Assembly (NCBI RefSeq): GCF_039023475.1 | Contig: NZ_JBCHVB010000001.1 | Location: forward strand, 248,001 to 312,000 | DNA length: 64,000 nt | Direction of reading: 5' to 3' | Origin: Erwinia sp039023475 | GTDB taxonomy: Bacteria > Pseudomonadota > Gammaproteobacteria > Enterobacterales > Enterobacteriaceae | Made by a program: the position numbers and the translations under genes | Notes under the pieces: generated by a model | Seen by the model: only the letters and a program-made list of their open reading frames with translations | The model's database searches: none | Told to the model about the DNA's origin: nothing | Shown: positions 46,865-55,903 of the stretch, one piece after another | Layout: the number at the start of each line of letters is the position of its first letter | Position numbering within the stretch: the first letter of the stretch is position 1

Positions 46865-47929
46865 ATGTTAATGATATTCGATGAGTTATCTGGTACGCCT
46901 GCATGGGTGCCTGCTTTATTGCTCGTCACGCTTTCATTCTTAGTAGGGTTTTTGGCCAGGTTTGTATTTCTCATGTTCATTCGTTACTGGCAGAACCGTG
47001 ACCGCAAGCTATTCAAATCACTTGAAAAGCATCTTCGTGGATCGATGTTCCTTTTCATTCCTTTGCTGTTGGTAAATATCGGGGTTAATTATATTAACCT
47101 GCAACCGCACTCCCTTTATTTCATTACCAACGTTGTTAACATCTTCATTATATTGTCGATTTGCTCCGTTTTGATTCGATTGACTAATGTGGCGCAGGAT
47201 ATGCTTTTTATCCGCTATGACATTAATCTTTCAAATAATCTTCGTGCCCGTAAAGTTCGTACGCAGATAATGTATGTAAAAAAGGTGGCTATCGTACTAC
47301 TCGTCACATTTTGTCTTTCTCTGATTCTACTCAGTTTTCCCGGTGTCCGGAAATTCGGCACAACCATCCTGGCCGGTGCTGGGGTTGCTGGAATAATAAT
47401 CGGTTTTGCCCTTCAGAAGTCGCTTGTTAACCTGTTTGCTGGCATTCAGATAGCCTTCACCCAACCTATAAAAATTGATGATGCTGTGGTGGTTGAAAAG
47501 GAATGGGGCTGGATTGAGGAGATAAACCTGACTTATGTTGTTGTGCGTATCTGGGATCTGCGCCGGCTGGTCCTGCCGATTACCTACTTTACAGAGAATG
47601 CCTTCCAGAACTGGACGCGTAATAACGCACAAATATTAGGCTCTGTTTTCCTTTACGTCGATTATTCAATGCCATTAGATCCCCTCCGCAAGCATTTTGA
47701 AAAAGTTCTCAGTGAAACAAAACTCTGGGATCAACAGACTCAGGTACTTCAGGTTACCGATACTAATGAAAAAACCATGACTATCAGATTGTTGATGACC
47801 GCTCAGAATTCCCCAATAGCCTGGGATTTACGCTGCTATGTCCGTGAAAAGATGATTGAGTTTATTCAACAAAATTATCCGCAAAGCCTGCCTCACGTCA
47901 GGGCTACACTGACCGATGCCGGTGATTGA
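46865..47929 (+). CDS. MscS-family mechanosensitive channel
   Basis: This 354-residue protein has about four N-terminal membrane segments. The pore helix region GAGVAGIIIGFALQKSLVNLF is typical of TM3 of MscS. A beta domain (PIKIDDAVVVEKEWGWIEEI) and an alpha/beta C-terminal domain follow. It would release solutes on osmotic downshock. Its closest named subtype cannot be told. AAGGGAA precedes the ATG. Confidence 0.85.
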   Translation: MLMIFDELSGTPAWVPALLLVTLSFLVGFLARFVFLMFIRYWQNRDRKLFKSLEKHLRGSMFLFIPLLLVNIGVNYINLQPHSLYFITNVVNIFIILSICSVLIRLTNVAQDMLFIRYDINLSNNLRARKVRTQIMYVKKVAIVLLVTFCLSLILLSFPGVRKFGTTILAGAGVAGIIIGFALQKSLVNLFAGIQIAFTQPIKIDDAVVVEKEWGWIEEINLTYVVVRIWDLRRLVLPITYFTENAFQNWTRNNAQILGSVFLYVDYSMPLDPLRKHFEKVLSETKLWDQQTQVLQVTDTNEKTMTIRLLMTAQNSPIAWDLRCYVREKMIEFIQQNYPQSLPHVRATLTDAGD

Positions 47930-48374
47930 TAGTCCGTCAATTGCTTTTGTTTCTTGAAATATACAGCGGAACGTACAGTTACTCTTCGCGTGCTGTCTAA
48001 GCATCAGGATAACTGGACTTCCGCTTTTCGCTGTGAGGTCATTATTGTGAACCCCCGAGTCTCTGGATCTCGCAGCTGAAAGTCGAGAAAGCTAATGATA
48101 AGTTGTCAGCTATTTCCCAAATGCTGCGTTTTCTGTACTTCATTACAACGTCCCCTTTGTCCGGGGATGGTCTGGCATCGACCACTTCCACCCGCAGACT
48201 TAAGTAAATACTGGTACTAAAAATCTCTGACAAACTGCGATTGACATTATAGTTGATTTTAATTTATACCCGTGATTAACATCTGGAATTTTTATAATTT
48301 TAAAAGCACGTTATAACAACACTTATGTAAATAGGTTTCCTATAATAGCTGGTTTTTAACGATCGGGAAGAGGC
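47930..48374. other. Intergenic region (445 bp)
   Basis: The left half is a low-information sequence with GGACTTCCGC-type fragments reminiscent of the palindromic repeats. The right half (48240-48360) is very AT-rich and probably promotes the next gene. A 63-codon minus frame (48042-48233) has no recognised family. Confidence 0.4.
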
Positions 48375-49040
48375 ATGTTTAATCATCCATTATTTGGGGT
48401 CAGGCTGGCATTTATTGTCTCTCTGGCTACTTTTGTATTATGGTGCGTGGCACCCACGGAAGCCCTCATTCATGTAATGGAAGAGGGGCAGCTAGTTGAG
48501 ACGTTAACTTTATATCTTTACGCTGTTACGCTGCTGTATTTTATCTTTCGGCCTAATCTTCCCATTGCTTTGCTTACCCGTTGCTCAATAATTTTAGCGC
48601 TGTTTGCCATGTTGGCCAGAGAGGCGGATTTACACAAAGTTATCGATAACATGAGCCTGCTTAAATTGCGATTCTGGACCGGGGACCTGCCTCTGTCTGA
48701 TAAGCTGTTAGCCCTTATGATCATGTTACCCATTGTTGCAGCCTGCCTTTACCTGCTTAAAAAGCATGCGAAAAATGTCTGGGTTCAGGCGAAGCGGCGT
48801 AAAGCTTATGCCGTTACCACGATGACATTTATTATATTGATACCGCTGACCAATATTGCTGACCGCTCGCTGGGTTTGCTGAAAGAGAGTTTTGGCTGGC
48901 ATGCGCCCTTATGGCTAGTCGCGTTGCAGACGTCACAAGAGGAGCTGCTGGAGATGTCTCTGCCGGTATTAGCGCTGGTTGCGGCTTGGCAATTTCGCCG
49001 CGACAGAAACGCAAAGGGCGTTGAGCAGACTCACAATTAA
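48375..49040 (+). CDS. Unknown multispan membrane protein
   Basis: This 221-residue protein has about six hydrophobic segments with short charged loops and an Arg/Lys-rich C-terminus. GAAGAGGC precedes the ATG. It lies 74 bases upstream of a WaaY-like kinase in the same direction and may be co-transcribed with it. I do not recognise a family with confidence. Confidence 0.7.
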   Translation: MFNHPLFGVRLAFIVSLATFVLWCVAPTEALIHVMEEGQLVETLTLYLYAVTLLYFIFRPNLPIALLTRCSIILALFAMLAREADLHKVIDNMSLLKLRFWTGDLPLSDKLLALMIMLPIVAACLYLLKKHAKNVWVQAKRRKAYAVTTMTFIILIPLTNIADRSLGLLKESFGWHAPLWLVALQTSQEELLEMSLPVLALVAAWQFRRDRNAKGVEQTHN

Positions 49041-49114
49041 CTCAGTATCCATGAGGCAATATGCGTTTATTGCCTCTCTGTTTTTTCCTTACCCACCTGG
49101 TCTGTAGGTTATTT

Positions 49115-49822
49115 ATGCTACATAAAAATAAATATAATGACTTTACGCTGTACTTTAAAGAAAGTCAGAGTCGCTATAGTCAGGTTTTTGAAAGTTTTGT
49201 TAAGTACCAGCTGCCGGTTATCAAGGTGTTACGCAGTCAGAATAAGACCAAGGTTATATTGACTGAGCATGATAAAAAACTCTATATATTGAAAGTATTC
49301 AAGCCCAACGGCAAGAGAGTGGAAAGGTTGTATAAGTCCTTTTTCAAAAAGGATTATTTCGTTAATCTGATTAAAAGAAACGATGTTCTCTGGGCTAAGG
49401 GAATGCGTTTTCAGAATGATGTTTACCTGTTAGCACAGCGCAAGAGAAGGCACTGTACCAATCTTTATATCATGCTGAATGAGTATATTCCGGGCAAAGT
49501 GCTGAACGAGTTTGACGAGGTTCCCGATGGCGTTAAACAGGACGTAAAGCGCAATATGTCGCTTTTGCACCAGCATAAACTCGTTTCTGGTGACGCGCAT
49601 AAAGGCAACTTTATCCTTTCCAGAGAGGGGGTGCGCATCATTGATTTGTGCGGTAAAAAATTTACCCGGCGCAGAGTGGCTGAAGATCGTCTGGCGCTTG
49701 AGAACCGGCTCCATATTACCGATTTTGACAAGGATTTCGCCTATTACCTGCTAAAAGCAAAGTTCAATATCCGCAATAAAATTAAAACGGGTAAAAACAG
49801 GATAGTGAAGGTTTTTAGCTAA
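49115..49822 (+). CDS. WaaY/RfaY-like lipopolysaccharide core heptose kinase
   Basis: This 235-residue kinase-fold protein shows the WaaY pattern: KNKYNDFTLYFKESQSRYSQ at the start, a lysine-rich N-lobe, the catalytic-loop-like VSGDAHKGNF and the metal motif region IIDLCGKKF. WaaY phosphorylates the second heptose of the LPS inner core. No other core genes are nearby, so it is an isolated paralogue or an acquired gene. Its AT-rich codon use differs from the backbone. ATG 49115 fits the family better than the frame start at 49061. Confidence 0.75.
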   Translation: MLHKNKYNDFTLYFKESQSRYSQVFESFVKYQLPVIKVLRSQNKTKVILTEHDKKLYILKVFKPNGKRVERLYKSFFKKDYFVNLIKRNDVLWAKGMRFQNDVYLLAQRKRRHCTNLYIMLNEYIPGKVLNEFDEVPDGVKQDVKRNMSLLHQHKLVSGDAHKGNFILSREGVRIIDLCGKKFTRRRVAEDRLALENRLHITDFDKDFAYYLLKAKFNIRNKIKTGKNRIVKVFS

Positions 49823-50019
49823 TAGACAGTTGGCCATTATAACTGCGTAGCTATGGGGGTAGGATTTATCTGAAAAGTTCCGGGCTTCTTTTTAAGTGTA
49901 ATGAAGATTTGGTTGGCCCGGTGGCGAATATGCGCGGAGGATCTCTACGGAAGGGGGGCGAAGGGGCATCATGCACACCATGATGAATCATGGATAAGGG
50001 CAGATAGTGAAGCCGGCTA

Positions 50020-51279
50020 TCAATCATGTATCGGCAGCGTTGCGGGCTCGAAAAACTGATATGACCCATCACGTCGTGCTTTCGCCTGGTACATCGCTTT
50101 ATCGGCATTTTCAAATAACATGTTGGCAGATGTTGTCCCGAACCGTGCAAGGCTGATGCCAATAGCCGCACCAATCTTTACCTCCATACTGTTGATAGCA
50201 AATGGCTCTTTCAGACTATCAATAAGGCGCTGGGCGATTGCCGACGCCGCCTCGCGATTGCTGCATTTCGCTGCTACCACAAACTCGTCTCCGCCCATGC
50301 GCGCCACCGAGTCGCCCGGGCGCATGCAGCGCTGTAGCCGTTTGCTAACCTGCTGCAGTAAGAGATCCCCCGTCGCGTGACCCATCGAATCATTGACTGC
50401 CTTGAAGCCATTCAGATCGATAAACAGGACAGTCGTATATGTCAGATCTTCGTCCTGCGCGAGCATGCAGCCGATCTGGTCATTTATCCAGGCCCGATTA
50501 GGCAATCCGGTCAACGTGTCGCGGGTTGCCAGCTGCTCGAGCTTCCGGAGCTTTTCCTTGTCATGAGTGATGTCGCGCGAAACCAGCACTGCACCGATGT
50601 TGTTGCCTGTGGAAGGATCGCTGACGCTGCAGGCCTTGGTGCCAAGCGTAACGTAGTGGCCGTCACGATGCAGCTTACGCACCTCGACTACGTCCGGCCG
50701 TACGCCACCGTTGAAGATGTTTAACAGTGCATCCGTGGCGGATGCGCGGTCGTCGGGATGCAGGAAATCCACCACCAGCTGACCTGTCATCTCATCGGCT
50801 GACCAGCCGATCATTTTGCTATAAGACGGCGAGATTGAAACGTACCTGCCGTCCGAGTCGCAATGGGCGATCAGGTCAGTGCTGTTTTCAATCAACAGAC
50901 GGTATTCCGCCGCCGTGCGCAGCGCCTCCTCAAGCGCTTTGCGCTGCCCGGTGACATCAAGAATGAAGCCGCTGTACTGCAGATGAGAAGCAGTAGACTG
51001 GCAATCCGGCAGGCCTGAAACAATCACACGCCGCGTCGTCCCGTCCAGACAATGGATCGGCACTTCGATATGAAAAGGGGTCACAAATTCCAACGCCGCA
51101 GTCAGTTGCTGCGCGATCTTCGCATCATCTTCGGCCTGGGCAAACTTCAGCCATGCACTTAGCGTTACGCCTTTGAGTGCGGGCAGCAGGCCAGCGGGGC
51201 TTTCCTGACTGGCGATGCATATGCCCTGGGCATCCGTGGACCAAACGGCCGAAAGAGTAGGTTTGATCACAGTGTTCAT
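50020..51279 (-). CDS. PAS-PAS-GGDEF diguanylate cyclase
   Basis: This 419-residue protein has two PAS-like regions (about 10-115 and 125-240) and a C-terminal GGDEF domain. The motif GGDEF is at 329-333, with an RxxD inhibitory site at 320-323 (RPGDSVARMGGDEF), so it is probably an active, product-inhibited cyclase making c-di-GMP. No membrane segment is seen, so it is cytoplasmic. The start at 51279 is tentative because ribosome sites are weak. An upstream ATG at 51369 would add 30 residues. Confidence 0.88.
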   Translation of the reverse strand: MNTVIKPTLSAVWSTDAQGICIASQESPAGLLPALKGVTLSAWLKFAQAEDDAKIAQQLTAALEFVTPFHIEVPIHCLDGTTRRVIVSGLPDCQSTASHLQYSGFILDVTGQRKALEEALRTAAEYRLLIENSTDLIAHCDSDGRYVSISPSYSKMIGWSADEMTGQLVVDFLHPDDRASATDALLNIFNGGVRPDVVEVRKLHRDGHYVTLGTKACSVSDPSTGNNIGAVLVSRDITHDKEKLRKLEQLATRDTLTGLPNRAWINDQIGCMLAQDEDLTYTTVLFIDLNGFKAVNDSMGHATGDLLLQQVSKRLQRCMRPGDSVARMGGDEFVVAAKCSNREAASAIAQRLIDSLKEPFAINSMEVKIGAAIGISLARFGTTSANMLFENADKAMYQAKARRDGSYQFFEPATLPIHD

Positions 51280-51808
51280 GATGGTCGGATCCGTTGTTTG
51301 CTGATGATACTGAACAAGCTTAATACTAGTCGTTACAGCTCTCCCGATCGCCGCAATTGCCGCTCCCATAAAGCTGGAAGATGCTTCGGTGAGACGCCCT
51401 CAGTTACATCAGTGTCAGTCATAAGCGGTGGCTGACGCTACATCAGTTTCTACGGTGCCATTTTGCCCGCAGATATGAGCGGGAAACTATCTATGACGAG
51501 ATTCAATGTCAGAAGTATTAGTCTGTGTTTATCGGCTGACTGGGCCACAATCTTTAGTGAATCCTTATGTAGTCTGCAACTGCTGTGCACCGTTCCCGGC
51601 AATTTATGAGATCTTTTATTGGCCAGCATTCTCTTTCGGAGGGTAACGATGGCGTGTGTATTCCTTACCCAGTACAAGAAGATTCACAAAAAATGAGAGC
51701 AAGAACACTGCGTTGATGTAACGAAATGACATGTGAACTGGCTTACATTTTTGACCTCCGTCACAATCTATAGTTACTGCAAATTAAACAGAGGCACAAA
51801 AACTCCTT
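51280..51808. other. Intergenic region GGDEF gene-LacI gene (529 bp)
   Basis: No gene is supported. A CRP-like site lies at 51732-51747 in front of the LacI gene. Confidence 0.45.
51732..51747 (+). promoter_or_regulatory. Candidate CRP site before the LacI gene
   Basis: TGTGAACTGGCTTACA matches TGTGA-N6-TCACA with one mismatch. This fits catabolite control of a sugar cluster. Confidence 0.5.
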
Positions 51809-52819
51809 ATGGCATCCCTGAAAGACGTAGCAAAAAAAGCCAGAGTATCTACCGCTACCGTATCGCGCGTACTGAATAACCATCCGGGGGTAAACCAGGA
51901 TACACGCCAGGCGGTAAAGGATGCCATGGATTTCCTCTGCTATGTGCCGATGAAAAGCGCTGTTCAGCTCAGCGGCAAATGTTCTGGCCTGATCGGTGTG
52001 GTTTTACCCAATCTGGTGAATCCACATTTTTGCGAATTACTGGCCACTTTTGAAGATGAGGCCAGATATACCGGCAAATCGGTGGTCGTTAAAACGCATC
52101 AGAATCAGCCGCAACAGGATAAACAAATCATTCATAGCCTGATTGGAATGGGGATCGACAGCCTGCTGTGGGTGCCTACCGAAGCGGAGGCGGAGTTGTC
52201 TGAATGGCTTTGCGTCACGAAAATACCGGTGGCGGTAGTGACGCAGGTGTCGAGGTTCTTCAATTCTGTCTCCATTAACCAGACCAGAGGTGCGGAGAAT
52301 ATCGCGGAGCATTTTATCCATACCGGGCATACCGCCTTTGGTTTCATCGCGCAGGAGGGTGTGGATAATCGCAAAGTCTCCGCCTACAGCAAAAAAATTA
52401 CCGGGCATGGGCTGCGGCTGGTGCAGGCGCACCAGTTCTGGATCGGTAAAGGCGAGGGGGAGAAAACCTCCGGACATATTCATAACCTGGACGTGATCAT
52501 CGATAAGTTGAAAAAAGACCCGGCCCGCTGTAGTTGCCTGCTGGTTTATAACGATGTTGCCGCCTGCTACGTTATCGACGGCCTGAAAGCGCAGGGCCTG
52601 TCTGTTCCGGACGATATCGCCATTGCCAGCTTTGATAATACGGTGCTGGCGCAAACCCAAAAAATAACCAGCGTCGCGCAGCCAGTAAATGAAATTGCGC
52701 ACCTGGCATTTCAGATGGTGAAAAATAAAAGCCAGCAGGAAAGTATCGATATGTACGAAATTGTCTCGCGGTTAATTATCCGCGAGAGCAGCGTCAGGCT
52801 TAATATCACCACGCTGTGA
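51809..52819 (+). CDS. LacI-family regulator of the GH91 cluster
   Basis: This 336-residue protein has the LacI helix-turn-helix and hinge (MASLKDVAKKARVSTATVSR) and a periplasmic-binding-like sugar domain. It reads in the same direction as the symporter and GH91 genes that follow 115 bp on, so it is probably their regulator. It differs clearly from the second LacI protein (CscR-like) in the same island. Confidence 0.88.
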   Translation: MASLKDVAKKARVSTATVSRVLNNHPGVNQDTRQAVKDAMDFLCYVPMKSAVQLSGKCSGLIGVVLPNLVNPHFCELLATFEDEARYTGKSVVVKTHQNQPQQDKQIIHSLIGMGIDSLLWVPTEAEAELSEWLCVTKIPVAVVTQVSRFFNSVSINQTRGAENIAEHFIHTGHTAFGFIAQEGVDNRKVSAYSKKITGHGLRLVQAHQFWIGKGEGEKTSGHIHNLDVIIDKLKKDPARCSCLLVYNDVAACYVIDGLKAQGLSVPDDIAIASFDNTVLAQTQKITSVAQPVNEIAHLAFQMVKNKSQQESIDMYEIVSRLIIRESSVRLNITTL

Positions 52820-52934
52820 TGCGGTTATTCATTTACGCCTGACATTATTTATCCATGACATTTAACCCGCACGGTACAGGTCTGAAGACCCGTGCCCGGC
52901 GTTCACGACTGCGCAAAAAGAGGTAGGCTAAATT

Positions 52935-54317
52935 ATGTCTGTACCAACAACACAAAAGCACAGCGCTTATGAAAAGCTTAGCCTGAGAGAAAAGGCGGGC
53001 TACGGTATGGGCGATGCCGGCTCCTGTATGATCTGGAGCGTGCTGGCACTTTATCTGACCTGGTTTTATACCGATGTCTATGGACTGGATGCTGGGGTGG
53101 TGGGAACCCTGTTTCTGGTGATCCGTATATTTGATGCCTTTAGCGATCCGGTGATGGGCGCAATATGCGATCGCACCAAATCCCGCTGGGGTAAATTTCG
53201 CCCGTGGCTGCTGTGGATGGCAGTGCCTTTTGGTCTGGGGGCGGTAGTCATGTTTACCACACCGGAGCTCACAATGAGCGGCAAAATTATCTACGCCTGG
53301 GTAACCTATCTGGTGATGTCGCTGATTTATACCGCCATTAATATTCCTTACTGTTCGGTGGCCGGGGTGATCACGCTCAATCAGAAAGAGCGGCTGGGCT
53401 GTCTGTCATGGCGCTTCTTTCTCAACGGGCTGGCGACGCTGATTGTTTCCTCATCCATTCTGCCGCTGACGGAGTGGCTGGGGAAGGGCGATCGCGCCTC
53501 TGGCTTTCAGCTGACCATGATGATTATGGGCGGTGCCGCGACGTTAATGTTTTTGTTCTGCTTCGCCAGCATTAAAGAGCGTGTGATATCGGTAAGAGCC
53601 AATGATTCATTAATGCGGGATCTGAAAGACATCATCAAAAATGACCAGTGGCTGCTGATGATCTCCATTACTTTTCTTAACGTCTTTCCGGCATTTATTC
53701 GCGGGGCAGTGACCATTTATTACGCCACCTATGTGATGCAGGCCCCGGTAGGATTTGTGACCTTTTTTATGGCGCTTGGCGTCGCCTGCAATATGCTTGG
53801 TAGCGTCATTGCCAAACCGCTGACTGACCGCTTCGATAAGATTAAGCTGTTCCGCATTATCAATATTATTCTCGGCATTCTGTCATTCGCGCTGTGGTTT
53901 GTTGATCCACAATCGCTGACGCCGCTGCTCACGCTATTTATCGTCATCAATATTCTGCATTTAATCCAGTCCGGCCCCATCCTGTGGGCAATGATGTCCG
54001 ATGTGGATGATTACGGTGACTGGAAATATGGCAAACGCCTGACCGGCATCGCCTTTGCGGGCAATCTGTTTATGTTGAAAATGGGACTGGCGGTCGCCGG
54101 GGCGATTGTCGCCTGGACTCTCTCCTTTACCGGCTACGTCGCCAACCAGCCGCAACAAAATCCGCTAACTCTCCAGGGCATTATTATCATGTTCTCATTA
54201 CTGCCGATGGTGAGCTATTTCATCAGCGCCTGGATGGTGCGTTATTTCAAACTCGACAATCAGCTTCTTGAAAAAATCAAAGTCGACCTGGCAAAACGCG
54301 AACTTTCTGTCATTTAA
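52935..54317 (+). CDS. GPH-family (MelB-type) sugar:cation symporter
   Basis: This 460-residue protein has twelve predicted membrane helices. GPH features include GYGMGDAGSCMIWSVLALY, RIFDAFSDPVMGAICDRTKS and MMSDVDDYGDWKYGKRLTGI. Family members import disaccharides or glycosides with Na+ or H+. AGAGGTAGG precedes the ATG. The GH91 gene starts 14 bases after its stop, so its substrate is probably the GH91 substrate or a related fructose dimer. Confidence 0.9.
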   Translation: MSVPTTQKHSAYEKLSLREKAGYGMGDAGSCMIWSVLALYLTWFYTDVYGLDAGVVGTLFLVIRIFDAFSDPVMGAICDRTKSRWGKFRPWLLWMAVPFGLGAVVMFTTPELTMSGKIIYAWVTYLVMSLIYTAINIPYCSVAGVITLNQKERLGCLSWRFFLNGLATLIVSSSILPLTEWLGKGDRASGFQLTMMIMGGAATLMFLFCFASIKERVISVRANDSLMRDLKDIIKNDQWLLMISITFLNVFPAFIRGAVTIYYATYVMQAPVGFVTFFMALGVACNMLGSVIAKPLTDRFDKIKLFRIINIILGILSFALWFVDPQSLTPLLTLFIVINILHLIQSGPILWAMMSDVDDYGDWKYGKRLTGIAFAGNLFMLKMGLAVAGAIVAWTLSFTGYVANQPQQNPLTLQGIIIMFSLLPMVSYFISAWMVRYFKLDNQLLEKIKVDLAKRELSVI

Positions 54318-54331
54318 CTGAGGATGTACTG

Positions 54332-55693
54332 ATGACGTGTAATAACCATTACGATGTAACCCAGTGGCACACCGGCAATCCGTATAGCGATATTGGTGAG
54401 GTGATCAACAGCATCATCGCCGATATCAAAAGCCGGCAAACGCAAACCGACAGTAACAGCGGCGGAAAGCCGGGCGCGGTGATCGCTATTCCACCCGGTG
54501 ATTACCACCTCACCAGCCAGGTGGTGATCGACATCAGCTATCTGAAAATCATGGGTGCCGGACATGGCTTTACCTCGTCCAGTATCCGCTTCAACGCGCC
54601 GGAGAATGAATGGCCGAACTGGCATGAAATCTGGCCGGGCGGCAGCCGGATTCTGGTGGATATTGCCGCCCGCAACGGCGAGGAGGAGCACAGGGGCGCA
54701 GCGTTCTACGTGGCGCGCAGCGGCGAGCCGCGCGTCAGTTCGGTGGAATTTTCCGGCTTCTGCATTGATGGACTGCATTTCGTCGATGACGGACTGGGTC
54801 ATAACGATCCTGAAAACAGCTATGTGAATGGCAAGACGGGCATTTACATTGCCACCGCGCAGGACTCGTTCAGAATCACCGGCATGGGCTTCGTCTATCT
54901 GGAGCATGGCGTAACCATTTACAACGCCGATGCGCTGTCGGTGCATGATAATTTCATTGCCGAGTGCGGAAACTGCGTGGAGCTGCGCGGCGCGGGGCAG
55001 GCTTCCAAAATTACCGATAACCTGATGGGTGCCGGCTATAAGGGCTACACCATTTATGCGCAGAACTTTGGCGGGTTGCTGATTGCCGCTAACAATATCT
55101 TTCCACGGGGGAAAAGCAGCGTGCATTTCTCGGGCGTGGCACGATCGAGCATTACCGGCAATCGCTTCCACTCCTTCTATCCGGGCATGGTGATCTTCGG
55201 GGAGAATTGTACTGAAAACCTGATTTCAGCCAATCATCTGTTGCGCGATCGTGAGCCATGGCCCCCGATGCAGGGCTATGACAACGGCCTTGATGACACC
55301 TTCGGCATTATTCACCTCAATGGTGATAGCAACTCCGTGATCGGTAATCATATTTCTGAGTCCACTGATACGCCGTTTATCACCCCGCCCGGTGCCAGGC
55401 CAGTGATCATCCATGTCGTCACAGGCCGGGGGAATTACGTTGCTGGTAATCACATTGTCGCTACCCGTGACGCGGCTGATGTGCAGAATGCTGATGCCGC
55501 ATCGTGCTTTACCACGCAGGTGGGGGCACTGCTGGCAACGGATCCCCGAACGGCACTCGATGTCACGGCCGTGCTGGTGGCGCCCGCAGCATCACAGAAT
55601 ACGGTGCTTGATTCGGGCAGCGAATCGCAGGTGATCCTCGATAAAAGCGTTAATGCCTTCCGTGCCACGCCGGAGCCTGCTCAGGCTTTTTAG
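54332..55693 (+). CDS. GH91 enzyme: inulin fructotransferase / difructose-anhydride hydrolase family
   Basis: This 453-residue protein matches GH91 over its length: NPYSDIGEVINSIIADIKSR, KPGAVIAIPPGDYHL, FRITGMGFVYLEHG, and IAECGNCVEL within a right-handed beta-helix. Asp206 and Glu217 are 11 residues apart, as are the catalytic pair recalled for Bacillus inulin fructotransferase (Asp233/Glu244). There is no signal peptide. Secreted IFTases carry one, whereas intracellular DFA-III hydrolases of the same family do not, so hydrolysis of an imported difructose anhydride to inulobiose is the better guess. It is translationally close to the symporter gene (GAGGATG site). GH91 is rare in enterobacteria. 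Confidence 0.88.
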   Translation: MTCNNHYDVTQWHTGNPYSDIGEVINSIIADIKSRQTQTDSNSGGKPGAVIAIPPGDYHLTSQVVIDISYLKIMGAGHGFTSSSIRFNAPENEWPNWHEIWPGGSRILVDIAARNGEEEHRGAAFYVARSGEPRVSSVEFSGFCIDGLHFVDDGLGHNDPENSYVNGKTGIYIATAQDSFRITGMGFVYLEHGVTIYNADALSVHDNFIAECGNCVELRGAGQASKITDNLMGAGYKGYTIYAQNFGGLLIAANNIFPRGKSSVHFSGVARSSITGNRFHSFYPGMVIFGENCTENLISANHLLRDREPWPPMQGYDNGLDDTFGIIHLNGDSNSVIGNHISESTDTPFITPPGARPVIIHVVTGRGNYVAGNHIVATRDAADVQNADAASCFTTQVGALLATDPRTALDVTAVLVAPAASQNTVLDSGSESQVILDKSVNAFRATPEPAQAF

Positions 55694-55724
55694 TAGCTGA
55701 AACGATAAAGCTAATCGTGCATAG

Positions 55725-55760
55725 CCCCGCAGTTTTGACGCAATAGTGCGGGGTGTTTTC
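55725..55760 (+). terminator. Terminator after the GH91 gene
   Basis: CCCCGCA and TGCGGGG pair around a 15-base loop and are followed by TGTTTTC. Confidence 0.65.
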
Positions 55761-55903
55761 ATTATAAACGCGATCCCTACCACAAACATTCTGTTGAAAA
55801 AGCGACTTTTCGCGCCAGGTGAACCCCGTCACATTACTTTGCCGGGCTAATCAGTAGATTTTTATCCGTCAAGCAAAAATCGATTCAGCAAAAAGGAAAA
55901 AAA

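Noticed and set aside
47930..48060. Fifth copy of the 8-8-8 palindromic repeat near GGACTTCCGC
   Set aside because: The arms do not pair in the 24-base layout, so only loose resemblance remains.
48042..48233. 63-codon minus-strand frame, possible transposase remnant
   Set aside because: No recognisable transposase motif or inverted repeats were seen.
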